In this document: positions 8,969 to 17,286 of the stretch, piece by piece
How positions within the stretch are numbered: the stretch's first letter is position 1
Layout of the letters: every line of letters starts with the position of its first letter
Source of the DNA: Micromonospora qiuiae
GTDB lineage: Bacteria > Actinomycetota > Actinomycetes > Mycobacteriales > Micromonosporaceae
Assembly: GCF_016863555.1 (NCBI RefSeq)
Contig: NZ_BOPC01000054.1
Location: 1 to 63,379, forward strand
Direction: 5' to 3'
Length of the DNA stretch: 63,379 bases
The notes under the pieces: model-generated
Databases searched by the model: none
Seen by the model: only the letters and a program-made list of their open reading frames with translations
Told to the model about the DNA's origin: nothing
Translations under genes and position numbers: made by a program

Positions 8969-9640
8969 ATGAAGTTCGTCATTCCCTCCAAGCGCACGTC
9001 GACGAGAGTTCCCGACAAGAACTATCGCCCTTTCGCCCACGGCAAGTCGCTCCTAGACATTCTGGTCGAGAAGCTCTCGCGGGTGGCTGACGAGCCGAGC
9101 GAGGTGTATCTGTCCTCCGAGGACGCGTCGACCAAGGATCTGGCCGACAGGTACGGCGCCACTTATCTGCCAAGGCCCCGGCACCTCACGGAGAACTCGT
9201 ACCCGTTCCAGTCCGTGGTCAACGAGGTCTGCAGGCAACTGCCCGACGACGACGACGTGATGTGGTGCCACGCAACCGACCCATTCTTCGACGATCACGA
9301 GACGGTCATGCGAATCTGGCGAGCCCGCGATCCCGACGCATCGGACTCGATCGTGGTCGTCTACCCGATGAAGGAGTATCTTCTCGACTCGGACTTCAAT
9401 CCCATGGGCTTCGGATTCGGGCCCTGGCACCGTCCGTCACAGGAGCTACCGACCTACTATCAGCTCGGCTTCTCGTGCTCGATCATGACTCGGCACGTGG
9501 CGACAAACATCGGCCTGGTCGGTGCGCGTCCGATGTGGCACGAGGCCACGAACCTGACGGTCGACATCGATACTCAGGCCGAGTTCGATCTTGCCTCCCG
9601 GCTGTATGAGCTGACCAACCCGGCACGACCGGCGCCGTGA
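8969..9640 (+). CDS. Acylneuraminate cytidylyltransferase-like nucleotidyltransferase
   Basis: Nucleotidyltransferase of the CMP-NeuAc / CMP-Kdo synthetase family, which couples a sugar acid (or other acid) to CMP using CTP. The N-terminal nucleotide-binding segment reads IPSKRTSTRVPDKNYRPF, a clear variant of the canonical IPARxGSKxxPxKN pattern, and the acidic WCHATDPFFDD corresponds to the metal-binding region. At 223 residues it is a single domain without the C-terminal phosphatase of animal enzymes. Start ATG 8969 follows GGAGACAGGAGTAG. No other sialic or Kdo genes are present, so it more likely activates an unusual acid in this island. A phosphonate role was considered and is not supported, because PEP mutase is missing. 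Confidence 0.75.
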   Translation: MKFVIPSKRTSTRVPDKNYRPFAHGKSLLDILVEKLSRVADEPSEVYLSSEDASTKDLADRYGATYLPRPRHLTENSYPFQSVVNEVCRQLPDDDDVMWCHATDPFFDDHETVMRIWRARDPDASDSIVVVYPMKEYLLDSDFNPMGFGFGPWHRPSQELPTYYQLGFSCSIMTRHVATNIGLVGARPMWHEATNLTVDIDTQAEFDLASRLYELTNPARPAP

Positions 9641-9698
9641 CCGACCGGGCCGCCGCTGAAGGCACTCCGTCAGGGCACGTCGTAGGCGCAAACGGGCA

Positions 9699-9736
9699 GC
9701 ACCCGGATGGCGGCCGGAACCGCGTCATCCGGGTGC
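9699..9736. terminator. Bidirectional hairpin terminator
   Basis: Between the convergent nucleotidyltransferase and PIG-L genes, GCACCCGGATG (9699-9709) and CATCCGGGTGC (9726-9736) form a perfect 11-bp stem; the 16-base loop can itself pair GCGG with CCGC. There is no T-tract, as is common in high-GC actinobacteria. Position and symmetry fit a shared terminator. Confidence 0.7.
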
Positions 9737-9835
9737 CCACTGACGCCCTCCGGATCGCAGCGGGTGTCCTCTGTCGGCGTACCCCCGGCGGGGCGGTTCT
9801 CGTCGCGATGCTGCGGCGTCGGGGGAGATGTCCGT

Positions 9836-10723
9836 TCACGGTGCGACGGCCGGGACCTCGGCGCCCTGCCGGGCCGCAGGTGGCCTCGGGCCGGCGGCAG
9901 CGGCCGCGTCCGTGATGATGCGTTTGTATGCTTCGGCATATTCGCATCCGATGACCGGACCGTTGCCGCGCATCCGCTCCATGACCCACTGGATGTCGGC
10001 GGCGGGATCCTGGGAGCCGCGGAACTGGCTGCGATGGGCGAGAATGGCCGCCATCTTGAGCTCGGCGGTGCGACCGACATCGATCAGCAGGTCGGTGTGT
10101 TCGTGCCCTGGCACCCAGACTTCGGCCACGCGGTGCGCGGGCAGGCCCTCGCCGAGTAGCTCGGGGAAGGCGCGAGGGTTGCGGGCATCGGGGTAGACGG
10201 CATTCAACGCCGCCTGCCCGACGGCGAGGTGGTCGGGGTGCGACGCGCCGATCGGGAACTGCAGCGACCGCAGCGGTTGGTGGGTGAGGACGAGCTCCGG
10301 CCGGTGCCGACGGATCTCCCGGGTCAGGGCGAGTCTGAGCTCGGGTGTGTCGTTGAGCAGCCCGTCGGGCAATCCCAGGAACACCACGTCGGTGACACCG
10401 AGCATCCGCGCGGCCTGCCGCTGCTCGGCGTACCGTGTCGCGGTCAGTTCGCGGGCCGGCACGGTGGGATCCTCGCCGCCCTGCGCACCATCGGTGACGA
10501 TCAGGTAGGTCACCTGCGCGCCCTCACCGGTGAGGCGCGCAACGGTTGCTCCGAAACTGAACTCGGCGTCGTCCGGATGAGCGGCGATCACCATCACTCG
10601 CTGGAAGCTTCGAGGAAGGGGGACCAGGGGAGCGGAATCAGCCTGGGGCGCGGGCATCATTTCGGTAACATACACGGTGAGGGCGACATTGAACGACACC
10701 TTCGCGGTTGCGGCATGTGTCAT
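9836..10723 (-). CDS. PIG-L / LmbE family deacetylase
   Basis: Zinc-dependent N-deacetylase related to MshB, BshB and the pseudo-disaccharide deacetylases. The zinc motif AHPDDAEFSFG (about residue 48) and the second His site ASHPDHLAVG are both intact. ATG 10723 follows AGAGGTC; an in-frame ATG 21 codons in is an alternative. Ala/Pro-rich C-terminus. It is divergent from the ThDP enzyme and convergent with the nucleotidyltransferase. In a biosynthetic setting it would deacetylate an amino sugar or an N-acetylated intermediate; it could also be a mycothiol-conjugate amidase-type detoxifier, but nothing nearby supports that. Confidence 0.85.
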   Translation of the reverse strand: MTHAATAKVSFNVALTVYVTEMMPAPQADSAPLVPLPRSFQRVMVIAAHPDDAEFSFGATVARLTGEGAQVTYLIVTDGAQGGEDPTVPARELTATRYAEQRQAARMLGVTDVVFLGLPDGLLNDTPELRLALTREIRRHRPELVLTHQPLRSLQFPIGASHPDHLAVGQAALNAVYPDARNPRAFPELLGEGLPAHRVAEVWVPGHEHTDLLIDVGRTAELKMAAILAHRSQFRGSQDPAADIQWVMERMRGNGPVIGCEYAEAYKRIITDAAAAAGPRPPAARQGAEVPAVAP

Positions 10724-11039
10724 TGACCTCTAGCATTTGCTCGTGGTGCTCCCGAACATCATCGAGCGCCACATCTGAGCGATGAACCCCATGGAAGGCC
10801 GCTCCACTGGAACTGCCGACACCCTTCCCACCGGCCAGGTCCTCCCCGCTGAATGCCAGATGTCCGCAATGCGGAATGTGCCGGCTCGATCCAAGTCATC
10901 CTTCCGTCGCCGTCTACCGGCGGTCGTGAATCTGACATCGAGAACATTGCCGATCTGGCGTGCATCTTTTCGAAATCAGGGACAGCCCCCGACGTGCACC
11001 GTCCCGCTGAGGGATCCGAAACCGAGTTGTGAGGCCGCC

Positions 11040-12638
11040 ATGAACGTCGGAGAGCACCTCGTCGCCAAGCTCATCGAGGAAGGCGTGAACGTCGTCTTCA
11101 CCGTGCCTGGCGAGCAGCATGACGCCATCTTCGGAGCGCTCGCCGGCACCGGGATTCGTGTGGTGCACACCCGACACGAGCAGGCGGCGGCGCTGATGGC
11201 CTACGGGTATGCCCGCTCCAGCCAACGGGTCGGCGCGTACCTCGTCATCTCCGGGCCGGGCGTGCTCAACTCCGCGACCGGGCTGGCCACCGCCTACGCC
11301 GGAGACGCCCGGGTCCTGTGCATCGCCACCCAGATCCCCACGCCGGTGCTCGGGCGCAACCTCGGCATTCCGCACGAGATTCCCGACCAGTTGGGTACGC
11401 TCCGGTCGCTCACGGGATGGGCAGCCCGGGTCGAGGAGCCCGACGCGATCACCAGCGTGCTCGATGAGGCGTTCCACCGGCTGAATCACCACCGCCCTCG
11501 GCCCGTCGCGATCGAGATCCCGACCGACGTGCTGGCCGCGCAGGTCACCTCGCCTCGGCCATGGGCTGCGCCGCCGCCCCCCGCGTCGCCGGATCCGCGC
11601 GCGGTCGAAGCGGCCCGCGCGGCCCTCGCCACCGCACGCGCTCCCATCATCTTCGTCGGCAGTGGGGCGCGCGGGGCGACGGCGGAGATCGCACAGCTGG
11701 CAAAGCTGCTCAAGGCGCCCGTTACCACCGAGCTCGGTGGTCGCGGGGTGGTGAGCGACGAGCATCAGCTGTCGATCTCGTTGCCCGTCGCGCACCGGTT
11801 GTGGCGGCAGGCCGATGTCGTCGTGGCCGTGGGGACGCGGCTGTTGCGCCCGCAGGTCGAGTGGGGCACCGAGGGCCTGCAGATCATTCGCGTCGACCTC
11901 GACGAGGAGGAGATCCATCGGGTGTCCTCGCCGGCCGTGCCCCTGGTGGGAGATGCGGCAGAGGTGGTTCGCACCCTGCTGGACGGGCTGCTGCCGGCGC
12001 AGGAGCGGCAGGAATGGCTGGCCGCGGTCGCGGAGGCACGCCGCGATGTCGACGCCGAGATCAGCAAGCTCACCCCCCAGGTCGACTTCATTCGGGCGAT
12101 GCGCGCCGCTCTCCCGGAAGACGGCTTCTTCGTCGACGAGATGACCCAGGTCGGTTACGTTGCCCGGCTGGCGTTCCCGGTGCTGCGGCCATCGACCTAC
12201 GTGCTGCCGACGTACGTCGGAGCGCTCGGCTTCGGCTTCGCGGCCTCGCTCGGCGTCAAGATCGCCCACCCGGACCGGGCGGTCCTGTCCATCTCAGGTG
12301 ACGGCGGTTTTCTCTTCACCGCGGCGGAGCTGGCGACCGCGGTCCAGCACGGGATCGGTGTCGTCGCCGTCATCTTCGACGACGGCTCCTATGCCAACGT
12401 CAAGCGTGCCCAGCGCAGGTTCATGCCGTCGACGATCGCCACCGAACTGCACAACCCCGACTTCGTCAAGCTTGCGGAGGCATTCGGCGCGGTCGGCGTC
12501 CGCGCCAACAGTCCCGAAGAGCTGCGGACCGAAATCGAGAAGGGCTTCGCCCGCAGCCAGATTCCGACGGTCATCGAGGTTCCGGTCGGCGATATGGCAA
12601 ACCCGTGGTCGTGGATCCGCTTGCCGCGAGTTCGTTGA
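11040..12638 (+). CDS. Thiamine-diphosphate enzyme, acetolactate synthase-like large subunit
   Basis: ThDP-dependent enzyme of the acetolactate synthase / benzoylformate decarboxylase superfamily, 532 residues. The cofactor-activating Glu is in TRHEQAAALMAYGYARS (about residue 50), the middle Rossmann-like domain follows, and the C-terminal ThDP/Mg motif is SGDGGFLF continuing to FDDGSYANV (a GDG...DN variant). It could decarboxylate a 2-oxo acid or condense it with another aldehyde or ketone. No regulatory small subunit is present, so it is probably not the housekeeping IlvB. Start ATG 11040 is preceded by GTGAGG; the frame is open far upstream but without family resemblance. The PLP aminotransferase follows after 73 bases, so the keto product may be aminated next. 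Confidence 0.88.
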   Translation: MNVGEHLVAKLIEEGVNVVFTVPGEQHDAIFGALAGTGIRVVHTRHEQAAALMAYGYARSSQRVGAYLVISGPGVLNSATGLATAYAGDARVLCIATQIPTPVLGRNLGIPHEIPDQLGTLRSLTGWAARVEEPDAITSVLDEAFHRLNHHRPRPVAIEIPTDVLAAQVTSPRPWAAPPPPASPDPRAVEAARAALATARAPIIFVGSGARGATAEIAQLAKLLKAPVTTELGGRGVVSDEHQLSISLPVAHRLWRQADVVVAVGTRLLRPQVEWGTEGLQIIRVDLDEEEIHRVSSPAVPLVGDAAEVVRTLLDGLLPAQERQEWLAAVAEARRDVDAEISKLTPQVDFIRAMRAALPEDGFFVDEMTQVGYVARLAFPVLRPSTYVLPTYVGALGFGFAASLGVKIAHPDRAVLSISGDGGFLFTAAELATAVQHGIGVVAVIFDDGSYANVKRAQRRFMPSTIATELHNPDFVKLAEAFGAVGVRANSPEELRTEIEKGFARSQIPTVIEVPVGDMANPWSWIRLPRVR

Positions 12639-12711
12639 CAACATCAGACTTCGATGCGTTGCCAATCCCTCGCGCCGGACGTGCGCCCCAGCCGCCAAGG
12701 AGACACCCCTC

Positions 12712-13887
12712 ATGCTGACCGCCCCCGGTAAGGACGTCCCACCGATTCGCGCTGCTCTCGCCCACATGCGGACTCAAGAAATTGTGGCCGTCGCCCGTCT
12801 GTGCCAGGAATATCCCGACGCCATCAGCCTTTGCTTCGGAGAGTCAGACCTGCCCACGCCGCTGGTGGTGCGACAGGCTGCTGAACTCGCCATGGCCCAA
12901 GGCAAGACCCGCTATGCGGATCGGCGGGGCATCGCACCACTCCGGAAGGCGATCCAGGACTACCACCGCCGTACCAACGGTGTGGAAGTCGACCTGGAGC
13001 GGCTGTCCGCCACCTCGTCCGGCATGACCTCGATCATGATCTCGCTCCAATGCCTGGTGGAGCCGGGCGACAACGTCGTTGTCGTGGCGCCGGTGTGGCC
13101 GAACATCGTCATCGCCATCGAGGCGATGGGGGCGAGCGTACGCTTCGTCGACCTCCACGCCAGCCCGGATGGTTGGTCGCTTGATCTCGGTCGGGTCGAG
13201 GCGACCTGTGACGATCGGACGCGTGCGGTCTTCCTGGCCTCACCCGGCAATCCGACGGGCTGGACGATGACGTCGGCGCAGCAGCGTGAGCTGCTGGAAT
13301 TAACCCGACGCAAGGGCATCTGGATCATATCCGACGAGGTGTACCACCGCCTGGTCTTCGACGACTCCATCGCGACGCCATCCATGCTGGAGGTTGCCGA
13401 CGAGAATGACGCGGTTTTCGTCGTGCAGAGCTTTTCCAAGACCTGGTCCATGACCGGCTGGCGGCTCGGCTGGCTGGTGCACCCGGCTGGTCTGGCACAC
13501 CAGGTGGGCAACCTCAGCGCGATCAACAGCACCGGTTCGGCTACCTTCGTGCAGCACGCCGGGGTCGCGGCGATCCGGGAGGGCGAGCCGTTCGTGGCCG
13601 AGATGCTGGAGCGCAGCGCGCGGGGCCGCGCAGCCGTCGCGGACGCATTTCGGGGCCATGAGCGTATCCTGGCGCCAGACGTCCCCGCCTCCTTCTACTC
13701 GTTCTTCCGCATTGACGGCGTCGACAATAGCCTGGCTTTCGCCAAGGAACTCGTCGCGCGCGCCGGGGTCGGCATTGCGCCCGGCTCCGCGTTCGGTGAT
13801 GGGTTCGACGGCTATTTTCGGATCTGTTTCGCCCAGGACCCGAAGCGCTTGGAGCTCGCGCTCGAACGCCTCATTGCCGCGGTCTGA
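12712..13887 (+). CDS. Class I/II PLP aminotransferase (aspartate aminotransferase-like)
   Basis: Fold-type I aminotransferase of 391 residues. The PLP lysine is in SFSKTWSMTGWRLGW (about residue 243); ASPGNPTGW carries the conserved Asn and SDEVYHR the conserved Asp/Tyr. The C-terminal substrate-carboxylate Arg is probably in YFRICFA. Start ATG 12712 has a strong AAGGAG at a spacing of 9. Probably co-transcribed with the ThDP enzyme, so it may install the amino group on the 2-oxo acid that enzyme makes, or supply it with one. Donor and acceptor cannot be inferred. Confidence 0.88.
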   Translation: MLTAPGKDVPPIRAALAHMRTQEIVAVARLCQEYPDAISLCFGESDLPTPLVVRQAAELAMAQGKTRYADRRGIAPLRKAIQDYHRRTNGVEVDLERLSATSSGMTSIMISLQCLVEPGDNVVVVAPVWPNIVIAIEAMGASVRFVDLHASPDGWSLDLGRVEATCDDRTRAVFLASPGNPTGWTMTSAQQRELLELTRRKGIWIISDEVYHRLVFDDSIATPSMLEVADENDAVFVVQSFSKTWSMTGWRLGWLVHPAGLAHQVGNLSAINSTGSATFVQHAGVAAIREGEPFVAEMLERSARGRAAVADAFRGHERILAPDVPASFYSFFRIDGVDNSLAFAKELVARAGVGIAPGSAFGDGFDGYFRICFAQDPKRLELALERLIAAV

Positions 13888-13903
13888 CAGGCTCGGCGCG
13901 GAT

Positions 13904-13993
13904 CCGGCCGGGGGAGGCCACCAACACCACCTCACCGGCCGGCCTGCCTGGCCTCAACGAACCGTCAACCGGCACCGCCGCCCTCCTGCGGCG
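13904..13993. terminator. Hairpin region between convergent genes
   Basis: Two possible stems lie between the convergent aminotransferase and oxidase genes: CCGGCCGG at 13904-13911 with CCGGCCGG at 13935-13942, and CGCCGC (13976-13981) with GCGGCG (13988-13993) around a CCTCCT loop. Neither has a T-tract. Likely a two-way terminator; no gene fits in 13888-14028. Confidence 0.4.
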
Positions 13994-14028
13994 ATCGGCA
14001 TGGGTCATTCGGGGCCGCGAGGCGGTGC

Positions 14029-15195
14029 TCAAAGTCGCGCCGGACTGAACGCGGAGACATCCACCGTCGAGCGCCCGTCGAGCGCGAGCTGCGCCAGGAC
14101 CTCCCCGATGCCGGGAGCGAACTTGAAGCCGTGCCCGGAGCAGGCGCTGGCGTAGGAAACGCCGTGCAGCTCACGGGACTGCCCGATGAAGAAGCTCTCG
14201 TCCGCCGACATCGTGTAGACGCAGGACCTGCCGCGGCCCGTGGGCTGGACAGCGGGAAGCAACGTCTTGATTGCCTGCCACAGTTCAAGCCGCTCCGCGT
14301 CGCTGGGTGGGCGTCGGTCGCCATCGACGTTCTGCGGTGACAGCTGCCGGTTGTGGAAGCCAACTCTCAGTCCGCCGTCGACCGACCGCCATTTCGGGAG
14401 CCCGTAGACGAGGGCACCCGCGGCGTCCTCGTAGAGAAAGACCGGAAAGCGTCCGGGCAGGTGCTCACGCTCGCTCGACTCGGCCAGGTCGAATTCGAAG
14501 ACGGGGATGCGCATCGGTGCGACGGCAGGCGCGATCTCGCCGGGCAGGAAGTCGCCGACCCAGCCGCCGACCGTCAGCACCACCGCGCCGCAGCTCACCT
14601 GCCACCCGTCGCCGATGACCGTGACGGCCTCACCGGATGCGGGCTTGAGCTCGCGGACGGCTTGACCGTAGGCCAGGTGAGCGCCGGCGGCGGTCGCCCG
14701 CGTCAGGTAGGTGAGCCGTGCGGTATCGGCGAAAAGCATCAGCGCGTCCGGCTCGTAGACGGCAACCATGTCGCCCTGGACGTGGAAAGCGGGGAACCGT
14801 CTGGTGAGTTCGCCCGCGTCCAGATATTCGTGGTTGATCTCGCACCGCGTTGCCGTGTCACGAGAGCCCTGCACCAGCTTCGAAGCGGGGGAGCCGACGA
14901 ACAGCCCACCGGTCCTCAGCGCGATCGTCTCGTCGGTCGCTGCGTCGAGATCCAACCAACCCTCGTACGACCTGCCCAGCAGCGGGGCATAATGCTCGCC
15001 CTCCCAGTAGGCGCGACGGAAGATGCGAGTCTGGCCGTGCGAGGAGCCCAGACAGTGCAACGGGCCGTGGGCCTCGACGCCCAGGACCTTCGCTCCCCGC
15101 CGACTGAGATGGAAAAGGGCTGACGCTCCCATGATCCCGAGCCCGACGACCACGACGTCGTAGGTCGGGCGTAAAGCCCGTGCGGTCGTGTCCAT
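14029..15195 (-). CDS. FAD-dependent amine oxidase, sarcosine oxidase / N-methyltryptophan oxidase family
   Basis: Flavoprotein of 388 residues. The N-terminal dinucleotide motif is VVGLGIMGASALFHL, followed by the MSOX-family segment SSHGQTRIFRRAYWE. The C-terminal CSGHGFKFAPGIGE contains the Cys that carries covalent 8-alpha-S-cysteinyl FAD in monomeric sarcosine oxidase and NikD. It oxidises a secondary or cyclic amine or imino acid with release of hydrogen peroxide. The gene is followed upstream (same strand) by a pyrroline-5-carboxylate reductase and a dioxygenase, a grouping that suggests work on a cyclic imino acid such as proline or pipecolate derivatives; this is inference. Start ATG at 15195. 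Confidence 0.88.
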   Translation of the reverse strand: MDTTARALRPTYDVVVVGLGIMGASALFHLSRRGAKVLGVEAHGPLHCLGSSHGQTRIFRRAYWEGEHYAPLLGRSYEGWLDLDAATDETIALRTGGLFVGSPASKLVQGSRDTATRCEINHEYLDAGELTRRFPAFHVQGDMVAVYEPDALMLFADTARLTYLTRATAAGAHLAYGQAVRELKPASGEAVTVIGDGWQVSCGAVVLTVGGWVGDFLPGEIAPAVAPMRIPVFEFDLAESSEREHLPGRFPVFLYEDAAGALVYGLPKWRSVDGGLRVGFHNRQLSPQNVDGDRRPPSDAERLELWQAIKTLLPAVQPTGRGRSCVYTMSADESFFIGQSRELHGVSYASACSGHGFKFAPGIGEVLAQLALDGRSTVDVSAFSPARL

Positions 15196-15255
15196 GACTG
15201 CGCCGACCAGCGGGCTAGGTCCGGCCGGAGGCCGGGAAGCCTTTGGACATGGCCG

Positions 15256-16083
15256 TCACCCCACCGTGCATTCGCGCTGGTGGTGGCGGGCAAGCTCGCG
15301 CGAGCGCTGCGCAGAGGCGACAAGTGCGGCCAGGATGGAGCTTTTCAGCTCGGCTGCGTCGAACGCGGTGATGCCGCGTTCGGTCGTGCCGTTCGGCGTC
15401 ATCACCTCACGGCACAGCTGCATCGGTGGCTTCCCGCTCTGTTCGATGAGGGCGGCGGTCCCGCCGAACACCTGCACCGCCATCTCGCGACCGGCTGCCT
15501 CGCTGAAACCGCACGTCGTGGCGAACTGGCAGAAAGCGTCCACGATGTAACTCACGAACGCCGGTCCACCGCCACAGATCGCCGTCGCGTCGTCGACAAG
15601 CTCCTCGTCGTCGACACGCAGCGATCTGCCGATCACCTTCAGTAGGGCCTCTGCCTGTTCCGTAGTCTCCTGTGACACCTGCGGGCCGGCGTAGTAGACC
15701 GACATTCCCTCGAAGACCTCGGACGGCGTGTTCGGGATCGAGCGTACGACCTGCGAGGTGCCTAGCGCCCTGGCGATGGAGTCGGCGGTGAGACCGGCCA
15801 TCACCGACAGCACCGGCGTCTGTGGGGTGAACAGGTGGCGCTCAGCCTTGGCGAAGTCGCCGAAGACCTGCGGCGGGATGGCCAGGACGACGAAGTCGCC
15901 ATCGGCCACCTCCAGATGGGGGGCCACCGTGAGCCCGTCCAGGTCGGCGAGCAGCTTTCGCCGGGCGGCACTGCACTCGACCACGACGACCTCTCGGCCG
16001 GGTCGCCGGCCGAGAAGCCCTCGTATGATCGCGAGCCCCATGTGACCACCACCGACGATGACCACGCGCGTGGCGGCGATCAT
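15256..16083 (-). CDS. Pyrroline-5-carboxylate reductase family protein
   Basis: NAD(P)H-dependent imine reductase of the ProC family, 275 residues. The N-terminal Rossmann motif is VVIVGGGHMGLAIIRGLL; family signatures include RSIPNTP, DDATAICGGGPAF and the C-terminal dimerisation segment ending MTPNGTTERGI. The ATG at 16083 overlaps the stop of the dioxygenase (ATGA), so the two are translationally coupled. Housekeeping proC usually sits alone; placement here between an amine oxidase and a TfdA-like dioxygenase argues for a dedicated role in reducing a cyclic imine. The upstream extension of the frame is not coding. Confidence 0.88.
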   Translation of the reverse strand: MIAATRVVIVGGGHMGLAIIRGLLGRRPGREVVVVECSAARRKLLADLDGLTVAPHLEVADGDFVVLAIPPQVFGDFAKAERHLFTPQTPVLSVMAGLTADSIARALGTSQVVRSIPNTPSEVFEGMSVYYAGPQVSQETTEQAEALLKVIGRSLRVDDEELVDDATAICGGGPAFVSYIVDAFCQFATTCGFSEAAGREMAVQVFGGTAALIEQSGKPPMQLCREVMTPNGTTERGITAFDAAELKSSILAALVASAQRSRELARHHQRECTVG

Positions 16084-16973
16084 ACGGGCGACTCCGCTTG
16101 CGCCGCGGCCGCCTGGTACGGCGTGACGACGTCGGACACGGTCGTGCGGTGCAGGACTCGACGCTGCCTGAGGTCGTACGGCCGTCCGCGGTGCATGGTG
16201 CAGCGGTTGTCCCAGATGACAAGATCGCCAACAGCCCAGTGATGCGTGTAGACGAAGCGGTCCTGGGTCGCGAACTCGATCAGCTCTTCGAGCAGAGCTC
16301 GCCCCTTCTCGACCGGCCAACCAATCACGTGTGATGCGTGGGATGCGAGAAAGAGGCTGCTTCGACCGGTGTCCGGGTAGTGGTCGACGAGCCGCTGCGG
16401 CACCGGTGGCAGCATCGTGGCGATGTCTGAGTTGAAGCTGTCGAACCCGGACTTCGCGCGAGAGTGGGCGATGCTGTGCTCGACCACGAGGCCTTCGATC
16501 TGGCGCTTGCGCTCATCCGGCAGCGCGTCGTGGGCCGCGCGCATGTCCGCGTACTGGGTCTCACCCCCGACTGGCGGGACCTCCCGGGCGGACAGGAGCG
16601 AGCACTTCGCCCGCACGGCCTTGAACGAGCTGTCGGTGTGCCATAGCTGGTTCCCGAGGTTGTACCGGGTGAGCCGGTCCTCCGGGTCGAGAATCTTGCC
16701 CTCATGATCGAGGTTGGAGATGTCCGTAAATTCGTTGCTCAGCCGCAGCGCTTTCCCGGCGAAGTTGGGGGCTGTTTCGAGCGGCCCGAACAGCTTGCTG
16801 AAGCTGGCTTGCTGCTCGTCGGTGACCGGCTGGTCGTGAAAGACCAGGACCGCGTAGCGGTCGAAGGCCGCGTGGATCTCGGCGAAGACGTCCTCTGGCA
16901 CGGGCGAGGTCAGGTCGACGCCGATCACCTCTGCAACGAAGATCGGATGGAGTGGCTTGATCGTTATTGCCAC
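16080..16973 (-). CDS. Fe(II)/2-oxoglutarate dioxygenase, TauD/TfdA family
   Basis: Non-haem iron oxygenase of 297 residues. Iron ligands are visible as WHTDSSF (His-x-Asp) and NRCTMHRG (distal His); an Arg in the RQRRVLHRTT region should bind 2-oxoglutarate. The intact Asp in HTD means hydroxylation-type chemistry rather than halogenation. GTG start at 16973 follows AGGAG at a spacing of 6. First gene of a coupled group with the imine reductase and then the amine oxidase. TfdA-like enzymes in secondary metabolism hydroxylate amino acids or cleave ethers; the substrate is not evident. Confidence 0.88.
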   Translation of the reverse strand: MAITIKPLHPIFVAEVIGVDLTSPVPEDVFAEIHAAFDRYAVLVFHDQPVTDEQQASFSKLFGPLETAPNFAGKALRLSNEFTDISNLDHEGKILDPEDRLTRYNLGNQLWHTDSSFKAVRAKCSLLSAREVPPVGGETQYADMRAAHDALPDERKRQIEGLVVEHSIAHSRAKSGFDSFNSDIATMLPPVPQRLVDHYPDTGRSSLFLASHASHVIGWPVEKGRALLEELIEFATQDRFVYTHHWAVGDLVIWDNRCTMHRGRPYDLRQRRVLHRTTVSDVVTPYQAAAAQAESPV

Positions 16974-17161
16974 GGATGTCTCCTATCACAGGTCAGGAAA
17001 GACGATCGCTGTGGATTCACACCGCCTGAAAAGGGTATCGAAATCAGTCGCTGACTGTCAGCCCGCATCGAGCGTGAGGGAGAGCTACTCGAGTCGTCTT
17101 CCAGACTCCGGCTACCCTCTAAATTGGATAAATTGCCGCAAGCCGATAAAGTGTCCCAGGC

Positions 17162-17184
17162 TTTGATCATCATCAATGATCAAA
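17162..17184. promoter_or_regulatory. AT-rich perfect inverted repeat, operator candidate
   Basis: TTTGATCAT (17162-17170), spacer CATCA, ATGATCAAA (17176-17184): a perfect 9-bp inverted repeat, notably AT-rich in this genome, upstream of the dioxygenase operon and after the dapA-like gene. A related segment GATCATTGATCA lies at about 18213-18224 just upstream of the dapA-like start. Both could be sites for one regulator, of the GntR/FCD or LysR kind. In the rest of 16974-17286 I see no gene. Confidence 0.5.
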
Positions 17185-17286
17185 ATTGCTGGTGCGGCGC
17201 CAGCCGGTCTACGCCGAGTTTCTCGGGCCTGCCGCCAGCGGGAGAGGCTCGCGGTCGGGCAGGGGTCGAAGGTGCCTGGCCTGGGG

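Noticed and set aside
8969..12638. Phosphonate biosynthesis (CMP-transferase plus ThDP enzyme plus aminotransferase)
   Set aside because: PEP mutase is absent, and the ThDP enzyme looks acetolactate-synthase-like rather than a recognisable phosphonopyruvate decarboxylase.
16080..16973. BesD-like amino acid halogenase
   Set aside because: The iron motif is His-x-Asp (WHTD), which supports hydroxylase chemistry; halogenases lack this Asp.
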